Assembly (NCBI GenBank): GCA_023436585.1
Contig: JAEZIN010000012.1
Span: forward strand, 124,001 to 188,000
DNA length: 64,000 nucleotides
Reading direction: 5' to 3'
DNA from: Bacillota bacterium
GTDB taxonomy: Bacteria > Bacillota > Clostridia > Christensenellales > Aristaeellaceae
Shown: positions 8,548-17,257 of the stretch, piece after piece
How positions within the stretch are numbered: the stretch's first letter is position 1
Layout: each line of letters starts with the position of its first letter
Translations under genes and position numbers: made by a program
The notes under the pieces: generated by a model
Told to the model about the DNA's origin: nothing
Databases searched by the model: none
Seen by the model: the letters and a program-made list of their open reading frames with translations, nothing else

Positions 8548-9993
8548 TTATTTCCCCCGGAAGGCGTCCAGCTGCTTCTGGGCTTCGGCGATGACATCGC
8601 GGATACCTACGCCTTCCAGTTCGGAAATCATCTGGGGTATGATCACTTCGGGATCGGAGGTGCCGGTGATCAGTTCGGACCAGTACAGTTCCTTGATGGC
8701 CTTGGCGGCGTTGACTTCGTTGGCAACGGGGTTATAGTCAAAGGCAAAACCCAGGCCAGCGCTCGTCACAGCGTCTTTGTAACCGTCCCAGATGACCTGC
8801 CACATGTTTGGGTCAGCGGGCACGGAGGGGAACTTGGAGGCTTCCACTGCACTTAAGGAGTAGGAGGCCTGGGTGTAAGCCCAGGGGGAGTAGTTGGTGA
8901 CGCCCTGGGGGGTCTTGGAGACGGTGCCGTCCGCGTTCCAAGTGAAGTGGACGCCTTCCAGACCATAGCGCATCATGTTGCGGTATTCCTTGTTGGTGTT
9001 GGCGAATTCGATGAGTTTCAGGGCTTCCTTGGGGTGCTTGCTGGCCGCGGAGATGGCGGTCAAAGCGCCGCGCAAGGAATAGGTGGAGAGGAAAGGCCCG
9101 TCATAGCGGACGATGGCGGTGGCCTTCTGCCTGGCGTTGGAGTAGATGGAGTCGGCGCCGTAGAATGCCTGGCCGGACTGGATCACGCCCGCGTCCGCGC
9201 GGCCGATGGACTCGATGACCGCGGCGTCAGGATTGATGTAGCCCTTTTCATACCAGCTGCGGATGGTCTTGATGCGGTCTACAAACTCGGGCATTTCATA
9301 GGCAAGGCGTACAGTGCCTTCGGCCTCAGTGCCGATGTCGCTGTAAGAAAGGGCGATCTGGGCGTCTTCGGAGATCCAGTCAATGAAGTTGGCCCAGGAG
9401 GTGATGCCGCCCTTGGAAAGAATCAAGGGGTACTTGTCAGGATAGTCGGCCTTGTAGGCGGCCAGGTAGGGTTCCATGTCATTGAACGACATGGTCTTGG
9501 GAATCTCCATGCCCTTTTGTGTCTTGAAATAGTCCAGGTCAACGAGCCAGAATACCTCAATGCCGTAGTCCTTCATGACGGGCACGGCATAGAGCTTGTC
9601 GCCCACATAGGAGCCCTGCCAGAGCATTTCCGGCATGGATTCTACAAGCGCGGGGGTCTCCTTCACCAGCTCCGTGAGGTCCAGGAACTGGCCGGCGAAG
9701 ACGTTGGTGGCGAAATCGTTGTACCAGCCGCAGGTGAAGCACATGTCATAGTATTCCCCTGCGGACATGGCCAGGCCGATTTGCGCATTCGTCATGTACA
9801 CACACTTGACAGTGATGCCCAGCTTATCCTTAGTGATGGCGTTCAGCTGTTCTTCCACCATCGCCTGGTCAATCGGGGCGTCGGCGTTCGTGCCCATCCA
9901 CCAGATGAGTTCCACGGGTTCCTCCGCGGCAGCGAAGGATACCATGGTGAGCATCATCGCAACCGTCAGGAGCAAGGCAACCAGTTTCTTCAT
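8548..9993 (-). CDS. LplA-like extracellular solute-binding protein of the mur-locus ABC importer
   Basis: This 481-residue protein is the substrate-capturing component of an ABC importer. A signal peptide (residues 1-23) ends in A-A-A before EEP; no lipobox cysteine is visible. It is a typical family-1/LplA binding protein of normal length, with a C-terminal helical DUF3502-like segment (about 400-481). ATG 9993 is preceded by AAGGAGGG. It is the last gene of the minus-strand operon led by namZ, next to two LplB/LplC-type permeases, with a strong hairpin downstream. Substrate is inferred from context as peptidoglycan fragments (muropeptide or GlcNAc/MurNAc saccharide); the sequence alone does not show it. 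Confidence 0.85.
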   Translation of the reverse strand: MKKLVALLLTVAMMLTMVSFAAAEEPVELIWWMGTNADAPIDQAMVEEQLNAITKDKLGITVKCVYMTNAQIGLAMSAGEYYDMCFTCGWYNDFATNVFAGQFLDLTELVKETPALVESMPEMLWQGSYVGDKLYAVPVMKDYGIEVFWLVDLDYFKTQKGMEIPKTMSFNDMEPYLAAYKADYPDKYPLILSKGGITSWANFIDWISEDAQIALSYSDIGTEAEGTVRLAYEMPEFVDRIKTIRSWYEKGYINPDAAVIESIGRADAGVIQSGQAFYGADSIYSNARQKATAIVRYDGPFLSTYSLRGALTAISAASKHPKEALKLIEFANTNKEYRNMMRYGLEGVHFTWNADGTVSKTPQGVTNYSPWAYTQASYSLSAVEASKFPSVPADPNMWQVIWDGYKDAVTSAGLGFAFDYNPVANEVNAAKAIKELYWSELITGTSDPEVIIPQMISELEGVGIRDVIAEAQKQLDAFRGK

Positions 9994-10052
9994 GAGAGGA
10001 CCCTCCTTACCGTATATTCCACAAACAGCCTTCCGGCCGCTGCTTCCAAGGT

Positions 10053-11018
10053 TTATCCCTTCACCGCGCCGATGGTCAGGCCGGAGATGAAGTACTTTTG
10101 GAAGAAAGGATAGCTGCAGGCGATAGGCGCTACGATGATCACTACGACGGCCATGCGCATCGTCTCGCTGGGCATGTCGGCGACGCTGTCAGCGCTCATA
10201 TAGGCGGCGTTCTTGGTCATCCACTCAATGCTGCGCTCAATGGAGACCAACACATACTGCAAAGGGTACAGGTGCGTATGGGTGCTGCGCAGATACAAAA
10301 GCGCTTGATACCAGTCGTTCCAGTAGGCAAAGGTGAAGAAAAGCCCGATAGTGGCGATGGCCGGGAGAGAGATGGGCAGCACCAGCTGTACAAAGATGCG
10401 CAGTTGGGAAGCCCCGTCCAGCTTGCCGGATTCTATGATGGAATCAGGAATGGTTGTAGTAAAGAACGTGCGCAGTATAATCACGTAAAAGGAGGAGCAG
10501 CAAAGGGGCAGGATCAGCCCCAGATAGGAGTTTTGCAGCCCTAAAAGCTGGGTGTTCACCACATAGGTGGACACCAGCCCGCCGGAAAAGAGCATGGGGA
10601 TGAAGATAAAGTAGGTATAGAATGAGCGCAGCTTATAACTCTTGCGGGAGAGGGCGTAACCCATAGTCGTGGTGAGTATAAGGCCCAGGCACGTGCCCGC
10701 GATGGTCACGCCGATGGAGTTGAGGAATGCCCGGCCAATCAGCGAGCGCATGTTCCACATGTACTTGTAGGCGGTGACGCCAAAGGTCTCGGGCACAAAA
10801 CTGTACCCGTTCTTGGCAATGGAGGCTTCTGAAGAAAAAGAGATGATAATCACGAACACCACCGGCAAGACTGCCATCAGCGCTATGAGGATGAAAAGCA
10901 AGGAACCTATAAAATTGGTCAGGGGACGGATACGGTTGAAGCGGCTCATGCCCTCCTGCAGCTTTTCTTCTTTGAGTCCTGCGCCCCTTTTCAGGAGGCG
11001 GTCATTAGAATCCAGCAT
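10053..11018 (-). CDS. LplC-type carbohydrate ABC transporter permease
   Basis: This 321-residue inner-membrane permease of the MalG/LplC type has six predicted hydrophobic segments. The EAA-type loop that docks the ATPase reads ESGKLDGASQ and ends in LPISLP. The ATG at 11018 has AAGGAGG six bases upstream; a later in-frame Met (MSRFNR) is less well placed. It follows the LplB-type gene by 14 bases and precedes the binding-protein gene by 59 bases, forming one importer. No ATPase gene accompanies it. Confidence 0.86.
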   Translation of the reverse strand: MLDSNDRLLKRGAGLKEEKLQEGMSRFNRIRPLTNFIGSLLFILIALMAVLPVVFVIIISFSSEASIAKNGYSFVPETFGVTAYKYMWNMRSLIGRAFLNSIGVTIAGTCLGLILTTTMGYALSRKSYKLRSFYTYFIFIPMLFSGGLVSTYVVNTQLLGLQNSYLGLILPLCCSSFYVIILRTFFTTTIPDSIIESGKLDGASQLRIFVQLVLPISLPAIATIGLFFTFAYWNDWYQALLYLRSTHTHLYPLQYVLVSIERSIEWMTKNAAYMSADSVADMPSETMRMAVVVIIVAPIACSYPFFQKYFISGLTIGAVKG

Positions 11019-11032
11019 ATGCCTCCTCCTTT

Positions 11033-12007
11033 CTAGAACAGCGAACTATCAGGATCAATGCGCTTGACGACGGTGTTGGCCAGCAACAGTGTCAGGCAGC
11101 CGAATACCGACTGCAAAAAACCCGCGGCGGAAGCGAAATTGTATTGGGGCTTGCTGGAACCCATCAGGGCGTTGTACACGTATACGTCGATCGTCAGCGT
11201 CACGCTGGACAGAGAGTTGGAGTTTTGCGGGGCACGGTAGAACAAGCCAAAATCCGAATTGAAGATGCGGCCTACCGCCATGATGAACATGATGCTCATG
11301 ATGGGCCGCAAAAGGGGCAGGGTGATATAGCGGATCTGCTGGCTCTTTTTCGCGCCGTCGATCACCGCCGCCTCATACAGTGAGGAATCGATGCCGCTGA
11401 TGGCAGCCATGTATACCACCATGCCGTAGCCCAAGGTTTTCCACACCTGCAAAAAGACAAGGATGTACGGCCAATGCTGCGGCGTCTGGTACCATAGGAC
11501 GGGCTTTGCCCCCGCGGACTCCAAAAGGTTATTCACCAGCCCCTTGTCGGTGGAAAGGAAGGCCATCACAAAGTACCCAACCACCACCCAACTTAAAAAG
11601 TGGGGCAGGAACATGGCCGTCTGGCAGGCCCGGGCCAGCCGCCTGGATAAAAGCTCAGACAGCAATATAGCCAGGGATACCGGCAGCACCACGCCCAGGG
11701 TGATAAAGACGATATTGTAGCCCAGGGTGTTGCGCAGCATCATCATCACATATTTGGTTTTGAACAGGAATTCAAAATTATCAAATCCGACCCAGGGACT
11801 GTTCACAAACAGGCTGTATAAAAAGCCCTGGCCCGCGGCGAGCTTGTAATTTTTAAAGGCAATAATAATCCCGAACATAGGAATATAACAAAACAAGATA
11901 TACCACAGGGTGGTAGGCAGGGACAGCAGGAATAGCTGCAGATCATCCACAGTAAGGCGTTTCTTCCTGCGCTTTGTCTCCAATGACTTTTGTTGTACCA
12001 TAGGCAT
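11033..12007 (-). CDS. LplB-type carbohydrate ABC transporter permease
   Basis: This 324-residue MalF/LplB-type permease has a basic N-terminus with an early hydrophobic segment containing PTTLWYILFCYIPMFG, usual for the LplB family. The EAA loop, EAAVIDGAKKSQQIRYITLP, is intact and should contact a separately encoded ATPase. It is co-oriented with the LplC-type gene downstream and the amiE-like gene upstream (about 90 bases). With the binding protein at 8548 it forms the only importer of the mur locus; no MurP/PTS gene is seen there. Substrate specificity is inferred. Confidence 0.86.
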   Translation of the reverse strand: MPMVQQKSLETKRRKKRLTVDDLQLFLLSLPTTLWYILFCYIPMFGIIIAFKNYKLAAGQGFLYSLFVNSPWVGFDNFEFLFKTKYVMMMLRNTLGYNIVFITLGVVLPVSLAILLSELLSRRLARACQTAMFLPHFLSWVVVGYFVMAFLSTDKGLVNNLLESAGAKPVLWYQTPQHWPYILVFLQVWKTLGYGMVVYMAAISGIDSSLYEAAVIDGAKKSQQIRYITLPLLRPIMSIMFIMAVGRIFNSDFGLFYRAPQNSNSLSSVTLTIDVYVYNALMGSSKPQYNFASAAGFLQSVFGCLTLLLANTVVKRIDPDSSLF

Positions 12008-12097
12008 CCTCCCAACACTTCATACGATGGTGCAAGTCGATAGCCTCCGTCATTGCAGGCAGCCTTCTTGCCAAAAGCATCACCAAACTCTATAAGA

Positions 12098-13141
12098 TCA
12101 TGGCCGTTGCCGAAAGGCGGCAGCATAAACTTGGTTGTGGAACAGACGGCGGAACCGCTGTATGGCGGGATTGCCCCGCCCTAAATGCACCGCGTTCGTC
12201 AGCAGTATGGCATACAACCCGCTTTGCGGGTCAATGGCCAGGCTGGTGCCCGTAAAGCCCGTATGGCCAAAGGCGGATGGCGGAAAAAAATCTCCCATAA
12301 AGCTGCCCGGACCGCCGCTTACGTGAAACCCAAGCCCCCGGTGAATATCATGGGTCGGCGTCCAATCTCTTATGGCAAGGCGCAGCGTGCCCGGATTCAA
12401 CAGAGGAAAGCCGCTTGCAGACAGCATTGCCGCAAAACGTACGCAGTCTTCTATATTGGAAAAAATCCCGGCGTTGCCTGACACGCCCTTTAAAAAGCGG
12501 GCGTTTTCATCGTGCACGACGCCCTGGTACGGTTTGCCCGTGGCGGCGTTTAACTCAGTGGCGGCAATATTACCGCCTTTGGGGAGATAGCCTGTCATGG
12601 TCATCCCAAGAGGTTCAAAGATCCGCTCCCGGCTTACATCACTCAAAGGTTTTCCGTACACCCTTTCCAGGATTTTTCCCAGCAGGATGTACCCCATGCA
12701 GGAATAACGCGGCATCTGCCCCGGAGGCCCCTCCAGCTGACGGCGCAATAGGACGTCGACAGCTTCATCCGGCGATTGGCACGCTTCTTCCAGCAAAAAG
12801 CTGGGTGTAAAGCCTCCCGTATGCGTCATGAGCTGAAGAACGGTGATATTCGCCTTGTCCGCGGGAGTATCAAAAAAAGCCGACAAGGTGTCGTCCAAAA
12901 CCAGTAGGCCCTTTTCCAAGGCCATTAGCGCCAACATAGTGGGGGCCATGATCTTGGTCATGGACGCCATATCGTATCTCGTCTGCGTGTTGGCTTTTCC
13001 CTCGTCAAACAAGGAAAGGCGGCCCGACGCATGCATGAATAAAACCTGATCCCCTATCCCAACGGCTGCGGCTGCAGACGGGAATACGCCGTCGGCGATC
13101 CCCTGCGCCAGCATGTCGGCAACAAAACCAAAGCTTTCCAT
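12098..13141 (-). CDS. amiE: AmiE-like serine hydrolase (beta-lactamase fold), probable muropeptide amidase
   Basis: This 347-residue protein belongs to the penicillin-binding/beta-lactamase superfamily. ATG 13141 has GGGAGG nine bases upstream; the longer TTG-started frame to 13171 does not. The nucleophile motif S-M-T-K lies near residue 63, and the HTGFTGTS signature typical of AmiE/YbbE proteins lies near residue 273. The middle Y-x-N motif reads Y-S-C, a departure from the usual Asn. In Bacillus subtilis AmiE removes the peptide from MurNAc-peptides. B. subtilis AmiE is exported, but no signal peptide is present here, suggesting a cytosolic role after import. The neighbours namZ, murQ and nagZ support the assignment; another D-Ala or ester hydrolase cannot be excluded. 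Confidence 0.72.
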   Translation of the reverse strand: MESFGFVADMLAQGIADGVFPSAAAAVGIGDQVLFMHASGRLSLFDEGKANTQTRYDMASMTKIMAPTMLALMALEKGLLVLDDTLSAFFDTPADKANITVLQLMTHTGGFTPSFLLEEACQSPDEAVDVLLRRQLEGPPGQMPRYSCMGYILLGKILERVYGKPLSDVSRERIFEPLGMTMTGYLPKGGNIAATELNAATGKPYQGVVHDENARFLKGVSGNAGIFSNIEDCVRFAAMLSASGFPLLNPGTLRLAIRDWTPTHDIHRGLGFHVSGGPGSFMGDFFPPSAFGHTGFTGTSLAIDPQSGLYAILLTNAVHLGRGNPAIQRFRRLFHNQVYAAAFRQRP

Positions 13142-13180
13142 GGACGCCACCCTCCCGTCAAGGATTTTCAAAGCGGCGGA

Positions 13181-13885
13181 TTACAGCCATTCCAGCGTTT
13201 GGCGCTTGCCAAAATCGCTGGTACCAAAACAAGTGGCGTGATCCTTGCCGATGATCGCCCCTCTTGTAATGCTCAGCGCCGTGTAATAGCGCAAGTATTT
13301 AAAGCTGGTGGAATGCTCGGCCAGCCACAGCTTTTTGATGGCTTGTTCCCAAAGCGGGAACGCGTCGGTCACATCAAAGTAGAAATATGGGGAAAATCCT
13401 TCCGCATCCTCCCAATTTTCCGCATACATAGCGCGGCCGATGGGAGCAGGCGGCAGGGGCATTTCATACGTTGGCAGCGATGCGAAAAAAATCGCGTTTT
13501 TGGTTATTGTATGTGCGGAAATATGGTCCTTATGCAGGCTGTTACGCCAGTGATACAGTACTGCGTTGGCCTGCGTTTCCCGCAGCAGCAGCGCCAGTCG
13601 TTTTTCCAGTTCTTTATCCGGATACAGTTCCCCGTCTGGAATATCCCACACAATGCTTTCCCCACCCAGTTGGTCCGCAAACGCCTTGGCCGACGCAACG
13701 TTCTGCTGGCGGAACTCTAAGACGGGCATCCCCTTGGGCGCGCCGCGTTCACCGGCGGTCAAGTCCACGGTGATGATCCTATCACCCATCATGGCGTGTT
13801 TGGCAAGAAGCATGCCGCAAGTTAGCTGCGCGTCGCCCGTATGGGCGCCGACAGCGACAATGGTTTTGACAGATCGCTGGCTCAT
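13181..13885 (-). CDS. PIG-L/LmbE-family N-deacetylase
   Basis: This 234-residue protein starts at ATG 13885 (MSQRSVK); the longer frame has no ribosome site. The zinc-site motif reads A-H-T-G-D-A-Q near residues 14-20, a variant of AHPDDAE that keeps His and the essential Asp. A second histidine cluster, H-K-D-H-I-S-A-H, occurs near residues 120-127. Family members remove acetyl groups from GlcNAc-type sugars or related amides. Its place between amiE-like and GNAT genes suggests deacetylation of an amino sugar or peptidoglycan fragment. The substrate is not known, and this gene is not part of the classical B. subtilis mur operon. Confidence 0.75.
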   Translation of the reverse strand: MSQRSVKTIVAVGAHTGDAQLTCGMLLAKHAMMGDRIITVDLTAGERGAPKGMPVLEFRQQNVASAKAFADQLGGESIVWDIPDGELYPDKELEKRLALLLRETQANAVLYHWRNSLHKDHISAHTITKNAIFFASLPTYEMPLPPAPIGRAMYAENWEDAEGFSPYFYFDVTDAFPLWEQAIKKLWLAEHSTSFKYLRYYTALSITRGAIIGKDHATCFGTSDFGKRQTLEWL

Positions 13886-13932
13886 CTTCGCTTGCTTCCT
13901 TTCCTGCCCGGCTGGAAATACAGTAACAGCCA

Positions 13933-14925
13933 TCAAAGCGGGCGGCTCATCACGCAAAAGCGGCGGATCACCCGAAACCCCGTCCGCAGATACAGCCGCT
14001 GGGCATGATTGTCGCGGCCCGTAAACAAGGTGCTGAAGCCGGCTCCCTTTGCGATGAATTCCTGCATGAGCAGATGAAACAAGACGGTGGCAATACCCCG
14101 GCGCTCATACATGGGATCGGTGCAGATGCCGGTAAACCAGCCACGACCGCTCTCCTGTTTATCCACAGGCCCTGTAAAACCGACAATGTGGCCTTCATGC
14201 GTAGCCGCAAGGATCGGACGGGGCGAAATGGAATGGGTCTCATCATACAGCACCTTGCGCCAGTATTCGCTGCCCACCCGGTCGCACATGCGGTCGTAAT
14301 CATAATGAAGGGAGACATCATAGCGCCCTGTGTAAATTCCTTGAGTATGAAGCGCATCCCGCTTGACCTTAAAATCAGGGGATACCGAGTAGTCTTTCAA
14401 ATCCAGATACATAGCCACTTCACTGTATTTGTCCTCAAAGCCCTGGCTGAGCAAAAATGGATAGCCAGCGCAATCCTGATCCATGCCCGGAGCGTTGTTA
14501 TGGTCATGCCCATCCGTACCCGGCACCAGCCACGGCAAGTTGACAGGGTTTGATCCTGAGCAGGAAATCACCCGTTTCCCCGCATTCACAAAGGCCTGCA
14601 TGAGCGCCTGCATAAGCAGACTGCCAATGCCTTTGTGGCGGTGGAGAGGAGCCACAAAAATCACCGTGAGATAGCCGGGGGTGCTTTCGTGGGTCTCCCT
14701 GGGCAGAAAGGTTTTCTTGGCAATGCCATTCACAAAGCCAATTACTTCCCCATCCGTCTCCGCCACCAGGCTGAAATCCTTGCTGTAATGGGGACTTTGC
14801 AAAAACAGCGCCGCAAACCCTTCTTCTGTCAAAGGTTTATAGACCACCTCACCAGCAGCGATACTGTAATTCCACAGGCGCAGGATGGCTTGCATGTCGG
14901 CCGTGTCGAACCTGCGAATGATCAT
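13933..14925 (-). CDS. Tandem-GNAT N-acetyltransferase
   Basis: This 330-residue protein has two GNAT domains. The first (about 1-170) has the acetyl-CoA loop RHKGIG near residue 96; the second (about 190-330) has YERRGIAT near residue 274. GGGAGG lies seven bases before ATG 14925. It is 20 bases after namZ in the same direction and 47 bases before the PIG-L gene. The pair deacetylase plus acetyltransferase could interconvert free and acetylated amino groups on imported sugars or peptides, which is inference. The domain layout recalls mycothiol synthase MshD, but no other mycothiol gene is present. Confidence 0.75.
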   Translation of the reverse strand: MIIRRFDTADMQAILRLWNYSIAAGEVVYKPLTEEGFAALFLQSPHYSKDFSLVAETDGEVIGFVNGIAKKTFLPRETHESTPGYLTVIFVAPLHRHKGIGSLLMQALMQAFVNAGKRVISCSGSNPVNLPWLVPGTDGHDHNNAPGMDQDCAGYPFLLSQGFEDKYSEVAMYLDLKDYSVSPDFKVKRDALHTQGIYTGRYDVSLHYDYDRMCDRVGSEYWRKVLYDETHSISPRPILAATHEGHIVGFTGPVDKQESGRGWFTGICTDPMYERRGIATVLFHLLMQEFIAKGAGFSTLFTGRDNHAQRLYLRTGFRVIRRFCVMSRPL

Positions 14926-14944
14926 CTGCGCACCTCCCTGCCGG

Positions 14945-16093
14945 TCAATACATCTCGAACTGCTTTTTTTCGGCTTCGAATTCCCTTATCAGCGGCCGGT
15001 GGGCGTCTATCAGCCCCTGGGCATCTTTCTGCCCCAATCGGTAAGCATCGGTACCCAGCAGCCGGTCCAGGCTGCCGATGCCCGCATTTTCCTCCGGCGG
15101 CCTGAAAGCGAACGCGTCCGGATGCAGATTCCGTATTTCTTCCATCAGCATAAGCCCGCCGGCAAAGGGATCCGCCTGCGCAAGGTCGGTAATATGCATC
15201 TGCACCCCGTGGCATACTTGCCCTGCCCACTTGGAAAAATGCGGCGTAAAGCTTGCCCTGCGAAAGTGAAGGCCGCTCATATGGCGCTTTTCCATGCGCC
15301 TTTCCAATTCACCGCTATTGACATACGGCGCGCCAATCAGCTGGAAGGGAAGGGTGGTTCCACGGCCCTCCGACAAGTTGGTGCCCTCAAAGATGCAAGT
15401 CCCATGGTAGACGAAGGCTGTTTCCGGCGTTGGACAGTTGGGCGAGGGCGCGACCCAAGCAAGATCTGTATCCGAAAAGAGGAACGTCCTCTTCCAGCCA
15501 GCCAGGGGGATGACAGAAAGATCAAGCTTGAGCGTCAGATGGTTTTTGACCCACAGGGCGTATTCACCGATGGTCAGGCCGTAGCGGGTGGGAATTGCGT
15601 ATTCCCCCACAAAGGAGTGAAAGCGCTCATTAAGCAAGGTGCCGGAGACAACACTTCCGCCCAGGGGATTGGGCCGGTCCAGCACTACTGCCCGTTTTTG
15701 CGCTTTAGCGCAGTCTTCTAACGCGTAGGACAGCGAATATAGGTAGGTATAGAACCTGGCACCTACATCCTGCATGTCAAAAACAAACACATCAAAAGCA
15801 TCCAGCATCTCATGCGTCATGTGATGCGTTTTCCCATACAGGCTGAATACCGGCACGCCCGTCTCCGGGTCTAAAAAGGATTCGATAGAATCCCCCGCCT
15901 GCTGGTTGCCCCTTACCCCGTGCTCACAGGCAAACAGCGCGCGCAGGTCATACCGCTGTGCGATGATATCAATGGCGGAACGAAAGCCCCGGTCGATGCC
16001 GGTGGGATTTGTCATCAGGCCAAGACGCCGGCCGCGAAGCACTGCATCCGCCGCTTGAAGCTGATCCAGCCCGCAATGTACCTTGGCTTTCAT
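14945..16093 (-). CDS. namZ: NamZ-like exo-beta-N-acetylmuramidase (DUF1343), cytosolic form
   Basis: This 382-residue DUF1343 protein carries family signatures: GLMTNPTG (about 25-32), ACEHGVRG (about 55-62), the VFDMQDVGAR segment, and EGTNLSEGRGTT in the middle. NamZ of Bacillus subtilis (YbbC) releases MurNAc from the non-reducing end of peptidoglycan saccharides. Length is normal for the catalytic part, but the N-terminus (MKAKVHCGLDQ) lacks a signal peptide, unlike the secreted Bacillus enzyme. It is the first gene of the minus arm and faces murR across a divergent promoter. It would act on imported MurNAc-GlcNAc fragments and supply MurNAc to MurK and MurQ. Confidence 0.86.
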   Translation of the reverse strand: MKAKVHCGLDQLQAADAVLRGRRLGLMTNPTGIDRGFRSAIDIIAQRYDLRALFACEHGVRGNQQAGDSIESFLDPETGVPVFSLYGKTHHMTHEMLDAFDVFVFDMQDVGARFYTYLYSLSYALEDCAKAQKRAVVLDRPNPLGGSVVSGTLLNERFHSFVGEYAIPTRYGLTIGEYALWVKNHLTLKLDLSVIPLAGWKRTFLFSDTDLAWVAPSPNCPTPETAFVYHGTCIFEGTNLSEGRGTTLPFQLIGAPYVNSGELERRMEKRHMSGLHFRRASFTPHFSKWAGQVCHGVQMHITDLAQADPFAGGLMLMEEIRNLHPDAFAFRPPEENAGIGSLDRLLGTDAYRLGQKDAQGLIDAHRPLIREFEAEKKQFEMY

Positions 16094-16160
16094 TCAGGCA
16101 ATCTCCTTTCCTGCGAGATGTGCCTCCGCCTTTTTTCGTAAGGTGGATTGTTCTGAACCT

Positions 16161-16256
16161 ATTGTAGCAGTCTCTTTAGAAAAAGTAAATGTAATTTTTT
16201 TTGTTTGAAAAATTTTTTATGTAATTTATTGCGTATTCTCATTCCTGTGGTACAAT
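16161..16256. promoter_or_regulatory. Divergent namZ/murR promoters with paired ATGTAATTT repeats (candidate MurR operators)
   Basis: Minus-strand promoter: -35 TTTACT (16184-16189), 17 bases, -10 TACAAT (16161-16166). Plus-strand promoter: -35-like TTGCGT (16229-16234), 16 bases, -10 TACAAT (16251-16256). The direct repeat ATGTAATTT occurs at 16189-16197 and 16219-16227, 30 bp apart (about three helical turns). Each copy touches or lies just upstream of one -35 box. RpiR-family regulators bind AT-rich sites of this kind, so joint control by the adjacent murR is likely but unproven. Confidence 0.55.
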
Positions 16257-16356
16257 GGTATCATACCGGGAAGGGATCATGGGCTTTGCCAGCTTAACAA
16301 GCCACAATGAAGTGGTTGAATCAAAAGCGCTGTCAAGCGCGGTCTGGAGGATCTGC

Positions 16357-17214
16357 ATGACTGACTGCATTTTACAGCTGCGGGAGTTGATGGATACATT
16401 TTCGCCGGCGGAGCAGCGGGTAGCATCCTATTTTCTCAACCACCGCCTCCACTTGGCCAGCACCCCCATCCAGGAGGTGGCACGGGCATGCCATACCAGC
16501 CAGACGACCGTGGTACGGCTGTGCAAGCTTGCGGGCTATAAAGGCTTTAAAGATTTCCTGCTGGCGTTGTCTGCCAGCCTTGCTGTAAAGAAAGAGAACC
16601 CCCTGACGGTTAAGTATACAGATGTTCAGGCCGGCAGCGACCTGTACCACATTATGGAGGACATGACCAGGCGTAATGTGAACGGCCTGGAAAGCACCAT
16701 GCAGGTACTCAGCTATGAACAGCTGGACAAAGCTGTGCAGGCCATACACAAAGCCAGGCGGGTGGATTTTTACGGCATGGGTATTTCGGCGCTGGTCGCG
16801 ATGGATGCCCAGCATAAATTCTTACGCATCAACAAAATGTCCCTGACAACCCTGGACCCCCATGTACAGGTGGTGTCCGCGTCCAGCCTCCAGGAAGGCG
16901 ACGTGGCTGTCTTCTTCTCCTATTCCGGCGAGACCACCGATACCCTGGCTACGATGCAGGTTGCCAAGCAAGGGGGCGCCACCGCCATATCCGTAACCAA
17001 ATACGCCCCGAATACGCTGTCGGAGCGCTGCGATATCAATTTGCATGTAGCAACGTCTGAAGTGGCCGTACGGACAGGCGCGACATCGTCCCGCATCGCC
17101 ATGCTGCACATTGTTGACCTGCTGTTTTCCGCAGTGACATCCTTGGAATATGAAGAAGCCAAAACAGTATTGGACCGCTCGCTTATGGCGGCCAGCTTCA
17201 AAAAGAATAAGTAA
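16357..17214 (+). CDS. murR: MurR-like RpiR-family transcriptional regulator
   Basis: This 285-residue regulator has an N-terminal RpiR helix-turn-helix (about 1-80; FSPAEQRVASYFL, then TSQTTVVRLCKLAGYKGF) and a C-terminal SIS sugar-phosphate-binding domain (about 120-260, with FFSYSGETTDT). ATG 16357 has GGAGG six bases upstream; the frame could extend to 16255 but lacks a site there. MurR proteins sense MurNAc-6-phosphate, and this gene lies directly before murQ. It probably controls both arms through the repeats at 16189-16227. Whether it represses or activates cannot be told from sequence. Confidence 0.85.
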   Translation: MTDCILQLRELMDTFSPAEQRVASYFLNHRLHLASTPIQEVARACHTSQTTVVRLCKLAGYKGFKDFLLALSASLAVKKENPLTVKYTDVQAGSDLYHIMEDMTRRNVNGLESTMQVLSYEQLDKAVQAIHKARRVDFYGMGISALVAMDAQHKFLRINKMSLTTLDPHVQVVSASSLQEGDVAVFFSYSGETTDTLATMQVAKQGGATAISVTKYAPNTLSERCDINLHVATSEVAVRTGATSSRIAMLHIVDLLFSAVTSLEYEEAKTVLDRSLMAASFKKNK

Positions 17215-17257
17215 CTTGGCAAAATACCGGCCGCAACGGTCAAAAAGGGTGGCATGC

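Noticed and set aside
8947..10113. Plus-strand frame of 388 codons
   Set aside because: It is antisense to the binding-protein gene at 8548-9993, which has a signal peptide, family match and ribosome site.
13181..14925. Possible mycothiol/bacillithiol pathway (PIG-L deacetylase plus MshD-like tandem GNAT)
   Set aside because: No glycosyltransferase or cysteine ligase gene is nearby, and the genes sit inside a peptidoglycan-salvage operon.
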